Below, one piece after another: positions 6,699-18,150 of a stretch of 40,522 nucleotides of DNA. This DNA comes from Caulobacteraceae bacterium (lineage in GTDB: Bacteria; Pseudomonadota; Alphaproteobacteria; Caulobacterales; Caulobacteraceae). The stretch lies in contig JAIERG010000182.1 in NCBI GenBank assembly GCA_019747095.1, positions 1-40,522 on the forward strand, read 5' to 3'. Each line of letters begins with the position of its first letter. Position 1 is the first letter of the stretch. Both the position numbers and the translations under genes were made by a program. The notes under the pieces are model-generated. The model did not search any database. It worked only from the letters and a program-made list of their open reading frames with translations, and had not been told where the DNA came from.

Positions 6699-9542
6699 AT
6701 GCTGAAGACCCGCCGACTGCTGCTCGCCGCCGCCTCGGGCCTTGCCCTGATTACCGGTGCCATGCCGGCTCTGTCACAGGAAGCACCTTCCGACCCCTGG
6801 CCGCAGACGACCAGCGACATTCCCGCCGACAGCAATGTCCGCTTCGGCACCCTTCCAAACGGCATGCGCTATGCGATCCTGCGGAACGCCACCCCGCCGG
6901 GACAGGCATCGCTTCGCCTGCGGATCGACGCGGGCTCGTTGATGGAGGACGAGACCCAGCTCGGTCTGGCTCACTTCATGGAGCACATGGCCTTCAACGG
7001 GACGACCAACATCCCCGAGAACGAGTTGCTGCGCATCCTGGAGCGTCTGGGGTTGGCCTTCGGCGCCGACACCAATGCTGCGACAGGCTTCGATCAGACC
7101 TTCTATCAGCTGGAACTGCCCCGCACGAACGACGAGACCGTCGACACGGCCCTGCGCATCATGCGCGAACAGGTGTCGGAGGCGTTGATGGATCCCCAGG
7201 CCATCGAGGAGGAACGCGGCGTGATCGTCGGCGAGGAGCGCACCCGCAATACGCCGCAGCTTCGCAGCGCCAAGGCCCAGCTGGCGCTTCTCGCGCCGGG
7301 TCAGCGCCTCGCCAACCGTTTCCCCATCGGTGACCTGAACATCATTCGCACGGCACCGCGCGACCGTTTCGTCGCCTTCTATGAAGCCTACTATCGCCCG
7401 AGCCGTGCGACGATGCTGGCAGTCGGCGACTTCGACGTCGACGTGATGGAAGGCAAGATTCGAGCCGCCTTCGAAAGCTGGGAACCCAGCGCTCCGGACG
7501 GGCCCGAACCTGACCTCGGTACCGTTGCGCCGCGGGAAGCCGAGACCCGGATCCTGGTCGAACCAGGGGTCCAGTCCTCAGTCCAGATCAACTGGACCCG
7601 CGCGCCGGACCGGGATCCCGACACGGTTGCCGAGCGTCAGTCGCGCATCGTTCGAAGCCTCGGTCTTGCGGTTCTGAACCGCCGTCTGGGCGAGCTGGCG
7701 CGAGCCGACAATCCTCCGTTCGTCGGCGCCGGAGCATCGGCACAGACGATTGTGAATAGCCTCGACCTCGGGACCGTTTCAGCGAGCTTCAACCCCGGAG
7801 GCATCCAGCGCGCGATCGAGGCGATGGAGCAGGAAACTCGCCGGATCGTCCAGTTTGGCGTGACACAGGCCGAACTGCAGCGTGAGATCACAGAGAACCG
7901 CACCGCGCTTGAAAACGCCGTGGCCGCAGCTGCGACCCGCACGACACCCGCCCTGGTGAATGGTCTGCTCCAGGCCACGAACGATAACCGGGTGTTCGTC
8001 CATCCGCAGACCAGCCTGGACATCTTCAACGCCACCGTCGCCAGCCTGACCCCCGATGCGGTCAACGCTGCTGTTCGTCAGGCGTTCGACGGCGAGGGAC
8101 CGCTCGTCCTTGTGATCACGCCCGAAGCGATCGAGGGCGGCGAGGCGGCGGTAACGGCCATGCTTCAGGCTTCGCAGGCTGTGCCGGTGACAGCTCGGAC
8201 CGAGGCGGCAGCGTTGCAGTGGCCCTATGCCGATTTCGGCCCGGTGGCTCAGCCGTCTGAGGTCCGCGAGATCGCTGAGATTGGTGCCACGGTCGTGACC
8301 TTCCCGAACGGCACACGTCTGACCGTCAAGCCGACCGACTTCCGCGACGAGCAAATCCTCGTCAGTGTCGAAACCGGGCTTGGTGAGCTGGGGCTGTCGA
8401 CGACAACTCCCGATCCTCAATCGTTGGCCGGCTTCACCTTCGCTGCCGGCGGTCTGGGGCAGCTGACGCTGGATGAGCTGAATCGGGTGCTGACGGGGCG
8501 GATCTACTCCGCAGGCTTCTCGCTGGACGGTGATGCCTACCGCCTGTCGGGTGCCACCCGACCTGCGGACCTGGGGCTGCAGATGCAGGTCCTCGCGGCC
8601 TACCTGACCGATCCGGGCCTGCGTCCGGCGCCCTTCGAGCAGATCAAGGCGCTGTTCCCGCAAATCATCGCCCAGCAGTCAGCAACACCCGCCGGTGCCT
8701 TCGCCATCCAGTCTTCCGGCCTTCTGGCCTCGGGCGACGCGCGTCAGTCTTTCCCAAGCCCGTCGGATATCGCGGGCTGGACCAATGACCAGCTTAAGGC
8801 AGGCGTGATCGCCGGTCTGGCACAAGGCCCGATCGACATCACTGTCGTGGGCGACGTTACGGTTCAGGACGCCATCACGGCGGTCGCATCGACCTTCGGT
8901 GCCTTGCCAACACGTCCAGCGGCACCGTCCCCCGCCCCAGAAGCTCAGGTGCTGCGTTTCCCTGCGGGTGTCTCCGAGCCTGTGCGTCTGACGCACCTCG
9001 GCCCGGCCGAACAGGCGATGGCCTACATCGCCTGGCCGACCACCGACGCGATCGGCGACCGGACCGAATCCCGCCAGCTTGGAATGCTCTCCGCAGTAAT
9101 GGACCTGCGGGTGACGGAGCGTATCCGGGAGGAACTGGCGATTACCTATTCGCCGAGCGTCGGGTCTTCGTCCTCTGACGTCTACGAAGGCTACGGATCG
9201 ATCTTCGCTTCGGCCCAGGTGACACCCGAGAACCGGGCGACGTTCTTCACCGAGCTCGACGCCATCGCTGCCGCATTGCGGGACACGCCGATCTCAGAAG
9301 ACGAGCTGAACCGAGCCCGCGCTCCCGAGGTGGAGCGTCTCCGCCGTGCCCAGGCGGGCAACGAGTACTGGATCAGCCAGCTGTCTGACGTGGACACCGA
9401 TCCGTCGGCTGTCGCGGAGATCACCGGGCACATCGCCGACCTCGAGGCGGTCACGCCGGCGACAATTCAGGCTCTGGCGCAGCGCTATCTCGATCCGTCC
9501 AAGGCCTGGCGCGCGACGGTCGTGGCCGCCAGCGTCCAGTAG
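6699..9542 (+). CDS. M16 family metallopeptidase (secreted, full-length two-lobe insulinase type)
   Basis: Signal peptide MLKTRRLLLAAASGLALITGAMPALSQ; HXXEH motif HFMEHMAFNGT; downstream E in EERGVIVGEERTR; a second M16 lobe. Confidence 0.92.
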   Translation: MLKTRRLLLAAASGLALITGAMPALSQEAPSDPWPQTTSDIPADSNVRFGTLPNGMRYAILRNATPPGQASLRLRIDAGSLMEDETQLGLAHFMEHMAFNGTTNIPENELLRILERLGLAFGADTNAATGFDQTFYQLELPRTNDETVDTALRIMREQVSEALMDPQAIEEERGVIVGEERTRNTPQLRSAKAQLALLAPGQRLANRFPIGDLNIIRTAPRDRFVAFYEAYYRPSRATMLAVGDFDVDVMEGKIRAAFESWEPSAPDGPEPDLGTVAPREAETRILVEPGVQSSVQINWTRAPDRDPDTVAERQSRIVRSLGLAVLNRRLGELARADNPPFVGAGASAQTIVNSLDLGTVSASFNPGGIQRAIEAMEQETRRIVQFGVTQAELQREITENRTALENAVAAAATRTTPALVNGLLQATNDNRVFVHPQTSLDIFNATVASLTPDAVNAAVRQAFDGEGPLVLVITPEAIEGGEAAVTAMLQASQAVPVTARTEAAALQWPYADFGPVAQPSEVREIAEIGATVVTFPNGTRLTVKPTDFRDEQILVSVETGLGELGLSTTTPDPQSLAGFTFAAGGLGQLTLDELNRVLTGRIYSAGFSLDGDAYRLSGATRPADLGLQMQVLAAYLTDPGLRPAPFEQIKALFPQIIAQQSATPAGAFAIQSSGLLASGDARQSFPSPSDIAGWTNDQLKAGVIAGLAQGPIDITVVGDVTVQDAITAVASTFGALPTRPAAPSPAPEAQVLRFPAGVSEPVRLTHLGPAEQAMAYIAWPTTDAIGDRTESRQLGMLSAVMDLRVTERIREELAITYSPSVGSSSSDVYEGYGSIFASAQVTPENRATFFTELDAIAAALRDTPISEDELNRARAPEVERLRRAQAGNEYWISQLSDVDTDPSAVAEITGHIADLEAVTPATIQALAQRYLDPSKAWRATVVAASVQ

Positions 9543-9554
9543 GAGCCGACCAGG

Positions 9555-9582
9555 CCGCCTCGTGGGTCAGCTCACGAGGCGG
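9555..9582. terminator. Hairpin between convergent M16 peptidase and ispH genes (possible transcript-end hairpin without U-tract)
   Basis: CCGCCTCGTG-GGTCAGCT-CACGAGGCGG perfect 10-bp stem, overlapping the ispH stop codon. No run of T on either side. Confidence 0.45.
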
Positions 9583-10546
9583 TCAGGGCTCGCGGCAGTT
9601 TGAAGGTCACAGTCTCGGGTTCACCGGGATCGTCGGCGAGCGTCACGTCGAACCGGGTCTTGAGGGCCGCGATCACCCCCTGAACCAGGGGTTCGGGTGC
9701 CGAGGCGCCCGCTGTGACGCCTACCGTCGACACGCCTTCGAACCATGACCAGTCCAGGTGACTGGCATCGTCGAGCAGTTGCGCGTCCTTCGCGCCCGCA
9801 CGGAGGGCGACCTCGACGAGGCGGACGGAGTTGGAAGAGTTTCTTGACCCGACGACCAGCACAAGGTCCGAGCCATTCGCCAGCTGCTTTACCGCTTCCT
9901 GGCGATTGGTCGTCGCGTAGCAGATGTCTTCCTTGTGCGGGTCCGGCAGTTCCGGGAAGCGTCGCTTCAGCGCCGCCACGATCTCGGCGGTATCGTCCAG
10001 CGAAAGCGTGGTCTGGGTGGCGTAAGCCAGGGGCTGGTCGCCTGGCCGCTGGAACGCCTCAGCGTCCTCGACAGTCTCGACCAGGCTGATGGCGCCCTCG
10101 GGCAACTGGCCCAACGTTCCGACGACCTCAGGGTGGCCTGCATGGCCGATCAGGATGATGTGTCGACCATTGGCGTGGTGACGCTCGGCCTCGACATGGA
10201 CCTTCGACACGAGGGGGCAGGTGGCGTCGAGAAACAGGAGCTCGCGCGCCCGTGCCGTGGCTGGCACCGATTTGGGCACGCCGTGTGCCGAGAATACGAC
10301 CGGCCGGTCGTCCGGGCATTCGTCCAGTTCCTTGACGAAGATCGCGCCCAGGCCCTTCAGCCGATCCACGACGTGCTTGTTGTGGACGATCTCATGGCGG
10401 ACATAGACCGGCGCGCCGAACTTCTCGATGGCGCGCTCCACGATCTGGATCGCCCGGTCCACCCCGGCGCAGAAGCCGCGCGGCGTCGCCAACCGCACCG
10501 TCAGGGGGCGTAGAGCCTGGTCGGGGGAGGGGGGCGCAACGTTCAT
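9572..10546 (-). CDS. ispH: 4-hydroxy-3-methylbut-2-enyl diphosphate reductase
   Basis: [25 protein letters not shown]..., [34 protein letters not shown]. The three Fe-S Cys are conserved. Confidence 0.97.
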   Translation of the reverse strand: MNVAPPSPDQALRPLTVRLATPRGFCAGVDRAIQIVERAIEKFGAPVYVRHEIVHNKHVVDRLKGLGAIFVKELDECPDDRPVVFSAHGVPKSVPATARARELLFLDATCPLVSKVHVEAERHHANGRHIILIGHAGHPEVVGTLGQLPEGAISLVETVEDAEAFQRPGDQPLAYATQTTLSLDDTAEIVAALKRRFPELPDPHKEDICYATTNRQEAVKQLANGSDLVLVVGSRNSSNSVRLVEVALRAGAKDAQLLDDASHLDWSWFEGVSTVGVTAGASAPEPLVQGVIAALKTRFDVTLADDPGEPETVTFKLPRALTAS

Positions 10547-10686
10547 GCACCGAACCTAGTCGCTTCGCCGCCACACCGCCACTGCGACGACAGCCCCTGC
10601 GGTTTGCGACGCCTCGCTTTAGCCGCTATCAGGCCGGAAGCCTGACAACGCCTGCGTCAGCGTCTCGATTTCCGGAACCGTTCAGA

Positions 10687-11352
10687 ATGCGCCTTGCGAC
10701 CGTCGCCCTTGCCGCCGTTGCGGTCCTCGCCTCGGCCGGCACCGCCGCCGCCCAGAGCCCCCAGCAGCGCGACCGCGACCGTCAGGAGCGCGGCCAGGAC
10801 GGGGAAGAACAACGCGAACGCCCGCAGCGCTTCGCCCCCCTGCGCGTCCGTCCGAATGCTGGACCCTGCCCCTTTGTGAAGATCCTTTACGATGCGGCCC
10901 GGTATGTCGAACTGGAAGGCGGGCGCGCCTCTGCTTCGGCGGTTGGTTACACGGGCGAGATAGAGGGCGTCACCGCTGGATGCTCCTATCGTGAGGACGA
11001 GCCGATCACGGTCCAGCCCAATATCCTGTTCAATCTTGGCCGCGGCCCGCAGGCATCCGAAGATCGCCGCACCTACCGCTACTGGATCGCCGTGACCGAG
11101 CGAAACGAGGCCGTGCTCGCCAAGGAGTACTTCGATCTGCCCGTCGACTTCGAGGGTCAGCGAACCGCTTCGGTCGAGCAAGGCCAGACCATTGTAATTC
11201 CGCGCGCTCAGGCCACAACCTCCGGGGCCAACTTCGAGATCCTTGTAGGCTTCGAGGTGACCCCCGAGATGGCCGAGTTCAACCGCTCGGGCAGCCGGTT
11301 CCGCATCAACGCAGGGGCCCAAGCCGCAACGACGACATCGTCGGAACAATGA
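10687..11352 (+). CDS. Hypothetical secreted protein, translationally coupled to argS
   Basis: Signal peptide [23 protein letters not shown]. The stop overlaps the argS start (ATGA). No family recognised. Confidence 0.75.
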   Translation: MRLATVALAAVAVLASAGTAAAQSPQQRDRDRQERGQDGEEQRERPQRFAPLRVRPNAGPCPFVKILYDAARYVELEGGRASASAVGYTGEIEGVTAGCSYREDEPITVQPNILFNLGRGPQASEDRRTYRYWIAVTERNEAVLAKEYFDLPVDFEGQRTASVEQGQTIVIPRAQATTSGANFEILVGFEVTPEMAEFNRSGSRFRINAGAQAATTTSSEQ

Positions 11353-13112
11353 CCGACCTCAAGACGGCGCTGGGCGAAGCGGTCGCGGCCGCCTTCGCCG
11401 CCGAAGGCGTGGACGCCGCGCTTGCGCGAGTGACGGTCTCCGACCGGCCGGACCTGGCAGATTTCCAGTCGAACGGTGCCCTGGCCGCAGCCAAGGCGTT
11501 GAAGGCTAATCCCCGCGAACTGGCGACAAAGGTCGCCGCGCGGCTGGAGGGCGATGCGCGCCTGTCGGGCGTGGAGGTCGCGGGCCCCGGCTTCATCAAT
11601 CTGAAGGTCTCGGACGCCGCTCTGTCGGGGCGCGCGCAGGCTGTGGCGGACGATGCGGCCTATGCCGGGGCCTCGCCGGTGGCAGAGCCGCGCCGGGTCA
11701 TTGTCGACTTCGCCGGTCCGAACGTGGCTAAGCCGATGCACGTGGGCCACCTGCGCTCGTCGATCATCGGCGAGAGCCTGAAGCGGCTGTTCCGCTTCCG
11801 GGGCGACACCGTCTGGGGTGACGCCCACTTCGGCGACTGGGGCTTCCAGATGGGCCTGCTGATCGTCGCGGTCGGCGACGAGGGGCGGGCCGACGGCTTC
11901 CTTGCCGATGGCGACGGGCCGTTTCCGGAGCAGAGCCCGGTCACCCTGGAAGACCTCGAACGTCTCTATCCCCAAGCCGCTGCCAGGGCGAAGGAAGACA
12001 CGGCCTTTCGCGACCGGGCCCGCAAGGCGACGGCGGAGTTGCAAGGCGGGCGGCCCGGCTATCGCGCGCTCTGGAAGCATTTCGTGGCCGTCAGCCGTAC
12101 CGCCCTCGAGCGCGAGTTCGGCGCTCTGGGCGTCACATTCGACCTGTGGAACGGCGAGTCGGACGCCGATCCCCTAATCCCGGCCATGGTCGAGGAGATC
12201 AAGGCCAAGGGGCTCGCCGAGTTCGACCAGGGTGCCTGGATCATCCGCGTGGCCGAGGAGGGCGACAAGCGCGAGCTTCCGCCGTTGCTGCTGGTCTCGT
12301 CCGAAGGCTCGGCCATGTATGGCACGACCGACCTGGCCACCATCCTGCAACGTCGCCGCGAGCAGGATTTCGACCTCGTCCTCTATTGCGTCGACGCCCG
12401 TCAGGCCGACCATTTCGAACAGGTGTTCCGCGCCGCCTACACGTGCGGCTACGCCACGCCGGGCCAGCTGGAGCACGCCGCGAACGGCACGATGAACGGT
12501 GCCGACGGCAAGCCCTTCAAGACCCGGGCGGGCGGTGTGCTGAAGCTGCACGACCTCATCACCCAGGCACGCGACAAGGCCCGCGAGCGTCTGCGCGAGG
12601 CCGAGCTGGGCGCGGATTTGCCCGAGGCCGAGTTTGATGACATCGCCGCCAAGGTGGCCGTGGCGGCGCTGAAGTTCGCCGACCTGTCGAACAACCGGAC
12701 GACCAGCTACGTCTTCGACCTCGACCGCTTCATGAGCTTCGAAGGCAAGACCGGCCCTTATCTGCTGTACCAGTCCGTCCGCATCAAATCCCTGCTCAGG
12801 AAGGCCGAGGCCCAAGGCGTGCTGACCGGCCCCATCGTCGTCGCCGAACCGGCCGAACGCGAACTGGCCCTGACGCTGGACGCCTTCGACGCGGCCGTGT
12901 CGGATGCTTACGACCGCCGTGCGCCCCATGCGATCGCCGAGCACGCCTATCGCCTGGCCCAGAGCTTCTCGAAGTTCTACGCCGCCTGCCCGGTGCTGGC
13001 CGCCGAAGACCCCGCCGTGGTCGGATCGCGGCTGGCGCTGTCGAAGGCGGCGCTAGACCAGCTGGAGACGGCGCTGCGCCTGCTGGGCATCGACACGCCG
13101 GCGCGCATGTAA
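11349..13112 (+). CDS. argS: Arginine--tRNA ligase
   Basis: [51 protein letters not shown]-terminal anticodon-binding domain ending ALRLLGI. Confidence 0.97.
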   Translation: MTDLKTALGEAVAAAFAAEGVDAALARVTVSDRPDLADFQSNGALAAAKALKANPRELATKVAARLEGDARLSGVEVAGPGFINLKVSDAALSGRAQAVADDAAYAGASPVAEPRRVIVDFAGPNVAKPMHVGHLRSSIIGESLKRLFRFRGDTVWGDAHFGDWGFQMGLLIVAVGDEGRADGFLADGDGPFPEQSPVTLEDLERLYPQAAARAKEDTAFRDRARKATAELQGGRPGYRALWKHFVAVSRTALEREFGALGVTFDLWNGESDADPLIPAMVEEIKAKGLAEFDQGAWIIRVAEEGDKRELPPLLLVSSEGSAMYGTTDLATILQRRREQDFDLVLYCVDARQADHFEQVFRAAYTCGYATPGQLEHAANGTMNGADGKPFKTRAGGVLKLHDLITQARDKARERLREAELGADLPEAEFDDIAAKVAVAALKFADLSNNRTTSYVFDLDRFMSFEGKTGPYLLYQSVRIKSLLRKAEAQGVLTGPIVVAEPAERELALTLDAFDAAVSDAYDRRAPHAIAEHAYRLAQSFSKFYAACPVLAAEDPAVVGSRLALSKAALDQLETALRLLGIDTPARM

Positions 13113-13170
13113 GCGTCTCGGCCTTTCTGTAGCGTCGGCGCCACGGACTCGTCATCGATCCTCGGGTTAA

Positions 13171-13191
13171 CTGTCTTCCGGGGGAAGACAG
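13171..13191. promoter_or_regulatory. Perfect hairpin in the short leader of the NYN-domain gene
   Basis: CTGTCTTCC-GGG-GGAAGACAG: 9-bp perfect stem, 3-nt loop, 13 nt upstream of the ATG at 13205. Confidence 0.5.
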
Positions 13192-13204
13192 GACGGGGCC
13201 AGCC

Positions 13205-13969
13205 ATGGCGCGGTCGGGATCGAGGGGAGGCCAGACGCCGGCCGTGCGCCGCAACGGCTTTCGCCTGCCGGTCTTCAGGAAGCGCGCCCGGCTCTACGTC
13301 GACGGCTTCAATCTGCATCACGCCATTCTGGACCTGAACCGGCGCGAGCTGCTTTGGCTGGATCTGATGGCTCTGGGCCGTGCCCTTGTCCCGCCCGGCG
13401 AGCGCATGGCCGGGGTGACCTGGGTCGCGGCCCACCGTCCCCAGCGCCGCGACCGCATGGAGGCGCTGCTGGCCTATGAGGAGGCGCTTAGGGCCCGCGA
13501 CGTGCGCTGCCTGATGGGCCACTTCGTCGTCCACGCGGACCACTGCCATTCCTGCGGCCACCAGTGGATGGATGCCACCGAGAAGCAGAGCGACGTCAAT
13601 CTGGCACTCGCCGTCGCCGCCGACGCCGCTGCGAACAAAGTCGACGTCGCCTACATTTTGACGACCGACGGCGATCATGCGGCGACCACGCGGTTCCTCC
13701 ACGAAGGCTATCCCCACATCCGCGTCGTCAGCGTCGCCCCGCCCGCGCGGGGCCACAACCGCCAGCTTCTGGAGTGGGCCGACGCCCGGACCGAGGTGGA
13801 GGTGGCCATGCTGGAACGCTGCGGCCTGCCCGAGCGCATCCTGACCCGGTCGGGCTATGTCGAACGGCCTCGCGCTTGGTCAGCGAGAGAGGATACTCCG
13901 CCTCCGGGGCCAGAAACGCCGGCACCCGAGGTCAGGCGTGGACATCTGCGCTTGGTGGTGTCGAACTAG
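13205..13969 (+). CDS. NYN (PIN-like) domain protein, putative RNase, DUF88/LabA type with Zn-knuckle-like insert
   Basis: RLYVDGFNLHHAIL (NYN acidic motif), EKQSDVNLALAVAADA, YILTTDGDHAATTRFL; HCHSCGHQW insert. Confidence 0.85.
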   Translation: MARSGSRGGQTPAVRRNGFRLPVFRKRARLYVDGFNLHHAILDLNRRELLWLDLMALGRALVPPGERMAGVTWVAAHRPQRRDRMEALLAYEEALRARDVRCLMGHFVVHADHCHSCGHQWMDATEKQSDVNLALAVAADAAANKVDVAYILTTDGDHAATTRFLHEGYPHIRVVSVAPPARGHNRQLLEWADARTEVEVAMLERCGLPERILTRSGYVERPRAWSAREDTPPPGPETPAPEVRRGHLRLVVSN

Positions 13970-15007
<1,038 letters not shown>

Positions 15008-15034
15008 CTTGACGGTGGAGTCGGGGCCTTGGTG

Positions 15035-15235
15035 ATCCCGCTCTCGCGGGAGAGATCGGCCCACCGCCAAGGTGAGCCGGAGCCGAAGGCGCAACCGCCC
15101 CGGAAACGCTCAGGCAAAAGGACCGCGAGGACGTTCGGACGCTGGAAAGTCGGTCCCTGGACCGCGCCGACGGAGCAAGCCGGGTAACCGGCGGAATCTC
15201 TCAGGCTTCACAGACAGCGGGGGCGCGAGACCGGC
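15035..15235 (+). ncRNA. Tandem glycine riboswitch upstream of gcvT
   Basis: Two glycine-aptamer-like modules: ctctcgcgggagagatcgg...gccgaaggcgcaaccgccccggaaacgctcaggcaaaaggaccg and ctggaaagtcggtcc...gccgacggagcaagccgggtaaccggcggaatctctcaggcttcacagacagcgg. Located immediately 5' of the gcv operon. Confidence 0.93.
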
Positions 15236-15271
15236 GGGCGACCGCCCCAACACGCGACCCCGAAGGCCAGC

Positions 15272-16387
15272 ATGACCGACGCTCCCCTGAAGACCACGCC
15301 GCTGAACGCCGCGCACCGGGCGCTCGGCGCGCGTATGGTCGGCTTCGGCGGCTACGATATGCCGGTCCAGTATGAAGGCGTGCTTGCCGAACATCGCTGG
15401 ACGCGCGAGCACGCCGGCCTGTTCGACGTGTCGCACATGGGCCAGTGCAAGATCACGGGCGCGGACGCCATCGCCCAGTTCGAGCGCTTCGTGCCCGGCG
15501 ACTATCAGGCGCTGAAGGCCGGCAAGCAGAAGTACTCCCTGCTGCTGAACGACCAGGGCGGCATCATCGACGACCTGATGGCGGGCAAGCCCGATCACGA
15601 CGGCCTGTTCGTTGTCGTCAACGCCGGCAACAAGGACGAGGACTTCGCTTTCTGGGCCGAGCATCTGTCGGGCGACGTCAAGCTGACGGTGCTGGACGAC
15701 CGGGCGCTGATCGCCATCCAGGGGCCCGAAGCCGCCGAGGTCATGGCGGCGCACGAGCCGGTGCTGGCCGAGTTCGGCTTCATGGATACGGCCCGGCTGA
15801 TGCTGTTTGGGGTCGACTGCTACGTCTCCCGTTCGGGCTACACCGGCGAGGACGGCTATGAGATCTCGGTCCCGGCCGGCGATGCCGAGCGCATATGGAA
15901 CCTGTTGCTGGAAGACGCGCGGGTGAAACCGATCGGTCTGGGCGCGCGGGACTCGTTGCGGCTGGAAGCGGGCCTGCCGCTGCACGGACATGACATCGAC
16001 CCGACGACCTCGCCGGTCGAGGGCGCGCTGACGTTCGCCCTGTCGAAGTCGCGCAAGGAGGCGGCGAACTACAACGGCGCGGAGCGGGTGCTGAAGGAAC
16101 TCGCCGACGGCCCGGCCCGGGTCCGGGTCGGCCTGCACGTCAAGGAAGGCGCCCCGGCCCGCGAGGGTGCCGAGATTGCCGACGCGAACGGCGCGGTGAT
16201 CGGCAGGGTCACCTCGGGCGGACCGTCGCCCAGCCTCGGAAAGAACATCGCCATGGGCTACGTGCCGCCGTCGCACGCGGCGCTGGGCACGGCACTGCAG
16301 GTCATCGTGCGAGGGAAGGCTGCCGCCGCCGAGGTCGTCGCCATGCCCTTCGTCGCCCAACGCTATCACCGCAAACCCAAGAGCTGA
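15272..16387 (+). CDS. gcvT: Glycine cleavage system T protein (aminomethyltransferase)
   Basis: MTDAPLKTTPLNAAHRALGARMVGFGGYDMPVQYEGVLAEHRWTREHAGLFDVSHMGQ... Confidence 0.97.
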   Translation: MTDAPLKTTPLNAAHRALGARMVGFGGYDMPVQYEGVLAEHRWTREHAGLFDVSHMGQCKITGADAIAQFERFVPGDYQALKAGKQKYSLLLNDQGGIIDDLMAGKPDHDGLFVVVNAGNKDEDFAFWAEHLSGDVKLTVLDDRALIAIQGPEAAEVMAAHEPVLAEFGFMDTARLMLFGVDCYVSRSGYTGEDGYEISVPAGDAERIWNLLLEDARVKPIGLGARDSLRLEAGLPLHGHDIDPTTSPVEGALTFALSKSRKEAANYNGAERVLKELADGPARVRVGLHVKEGAPAREGAEIADANGAVIGRVTSGGPSPSLGKNIAMGYVPPSHAALGTALQVIVRGKAAAAEVVAMPFVAQRYHRKPKS

Positions 16388-16396
16388 GAGGCTGTC

Positions 16397-16762
16397 ATGA
16401 AGTTCACCAAGGATCACGAATGGGTCCGGCTCGAGGGCGACGTCGCCACGGTCGGCATCACCAAGCACGCCGCCGATCAGCTGGGCGATGTCGTCTTCGT
16501 CGAAACGCCAGAAGCCGGCCGCGCCGTGTCGCAGAAAGACGGTTTCGCCGTCGTCGAAAGCGTGAAGGCGGCGTCCGATGTCTACGCCCCCGTCTCCGGC
16601 GAGGTCATCGAGGGCAATGACGCCCTGGCCTCCGCGCCTGAGACCGTCAACGCCGACCCGGAAGGCGCCGGCTGGTTCGCCAAGATCAAGGTCTCCGATG
16701 CGTCAGAGCTGGACGGCCTGATGGACCGTGCCGCCTACGACGCCTTCCTCGCCTCGCTCTGA
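16397..16762 (+). CDS. gcvH: Glycine cleavage system H protein
   Basis: [44 protein letters not shown]...[21 protein letters not shown] (lipoyl-Lys motif ESVKA). Confidence 0.97.
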   Translation: MKFTKDHEWVRLEGDVATVGITKHAADQLGDVVFVETPEAGRAVSQKDGFAVVESVKAASDVYAPVSGEVIEGNDALASAPETVNADPEGAGWFAKIKVSDASELDGLMDRAAYDAFLASL

Positions 16763-16790
16763 ACCCCTTCAACGCTGGACCTCCCCGCCC

Positions 16791-18137
16791 ATGCGCTACC
16801 TGCCCCTGACCCCCGACGACCGCTCCGCCATGCTGGCAGCGATCGGTGCCAAGACAATCGACGACCTGTTCGTGGACGTGCCGCAATCGGCGCGGCGCGA
16901 GGGCGTCGTGGATCTGCCCCGCGTCATGGGCGAGCTGGAGGTCGAGCGGGCGCTGAAGGCTTTGGCGGCGAAGAACACCGTTGCGGGCGACGTCCCCTTC
17001 TTCTGCGGGGCCGGGGCCTATCGCCACCACGTGCCGGCGACGGTGGATCACATCATCCAGCGGTCCGAGTTCCTGACCAGCTACACGCCGTATCAGCCCG
17101 AGATCGCGCAAGGCACGCTGCAGTATCTCTATGAATTCCAGACCCAGGTCGCGAACCTGACCGGGATGGAGGTCGCCAACGCCTCGCTCTACGACGGCTC
17201 GACCGCCATGGCCGAGGGCGTGCTGATGGCTACCCGGGTCACGCGCCGGAACAAGGCGGTGATCTCGGGTGGGGTGCATCCCCACTATGTCGCCGCGACC
17301 GAGACGGTGGTCCACGCCGTCGGCGTCGAGACCGAGGTCCTGCCCGCCGCCATCGACGCCGAGGCCGACGTCATCGGCAAGATCGGGCCGGACACGGCCT
17401 GCGTGGTCGTCCAGACGCCCAACGTCTTCGGCACCGCGACCGACGTGACGAAGATCGCCGAGGCCGCCCGGGCGGCCGGGGCCCTGCTGATCGTCGTGGT
17501 CACAGAGGCCGTGTCGATGGGCCTCTTGAAATCGCCGGGCGAGATGGGCGCCGACATCGTCGCGGCCGAGGGCCAGTCGATCGGCAACGCCCTGAACTTC
17601 GGCGGGCCCTACGTCGGCCTGTTCGCCGCGCGCGAGAAGCTGATCCGCCAGATGCCCGGCCGCTTGTGCGGCGAGACCGTGGACGCCGACGGCGAGCGGG
17701 GCTTCGTCCTGACCTTGTCGACGCGCGAGCAGCACATCCGCCGCGACAAGGCGACGTCGAACATCTGCACCAACTCGGGCCTGTGCTGCCTGGCCTTCTC
17801 GATCCACATGAGTCTGCTGGGCGAGACGGGCCTTCGCAAACTGGCCCTGCTGAATCACGAAAAGGCCCTGGCGACCCGCGATGCCCTGGCCGCCATTCCG
17901 GGCGTCGAGGTCCTGACCCCGCGCTTCTTCAACGAGTTCGCCGTGCGCCTGCCCCGCCCCGCCGCCGAGGTGGTGGAGCGTCTGGCCGAGCACAGCGTCC
18001 TGGCCGGCGTGCCCTTCAGTCGCCTGAACCCCGACGCCGGCATGGACGACGTCCTGCTGGTCGCGGCCACCGAGACGACGCTGGACGCCGACATCCAGAT
18101 CCTGGCGAGCGCGCTCGCCAAGGTCCTGGCGAACTAA
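16791..18137 (+). CDS. gcvPA: Glycine dehydrogenase (decarboxylating) subunit 1
   Basis: [31 protein letters not shown]...[48 protein letters not shown]. Start at the in-frame ATG 16791. Confidence 0.96.
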   Translation: MRYLPLTPDDRSAMLAAIGAKTIDDLFVDVPQSARREGVVDLPRVMGELEVERALKALAAKNTVAGDVPFFCGAGAYRHHVPATVDHIIQRSEFLTSYTPYQPEIAQGTLQYLYEFQTQVANLTGMEVANASLYDGSTAMAEGVLMATRVTRRNKAVISGGVHPHYVAATETVVHAVGVETEVLPAAIDAEADVIGKIGPDTACVVVQTPNVFGTATDVTKIAEAARAAGALLIVVVTEAVSMGLLKSPGEMGADIVAAEGQSIGNALNFGGPYVGLFAAREKLIRQMPGRLCGETVDADGERGFVLTLSTREQHIRRDKATSNICTNSGLCCLAFSIHMSLLGETGLRKLALLNHEKALATRDALAAIPGVEVLTPRFFNEFAVRLPRPAAEVVERLAEHSVLAGVPFSRLNPDAGMDDVLLVAATETTLDADIQILASALAKVLAN

Positions 18138-18150
18138 AGGAGCCTGAGCG

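Noticed and set aside
13540-13575. HCHSCGHQW Zn-knuckle-like insert in the NYN protein as novel
   Set aside because: Similar Cys/His inserts (CxxCGHxW followed by EKxxDVN) occur in many bacterial NYN/DUF88 proteins.
15110-16468. 452-aa antisense ORF opposite gcvT and the riboswitch
   Set aside because: Shadow ORF; overlaps the glycine riboswitch and gcvT on the opposite strand.
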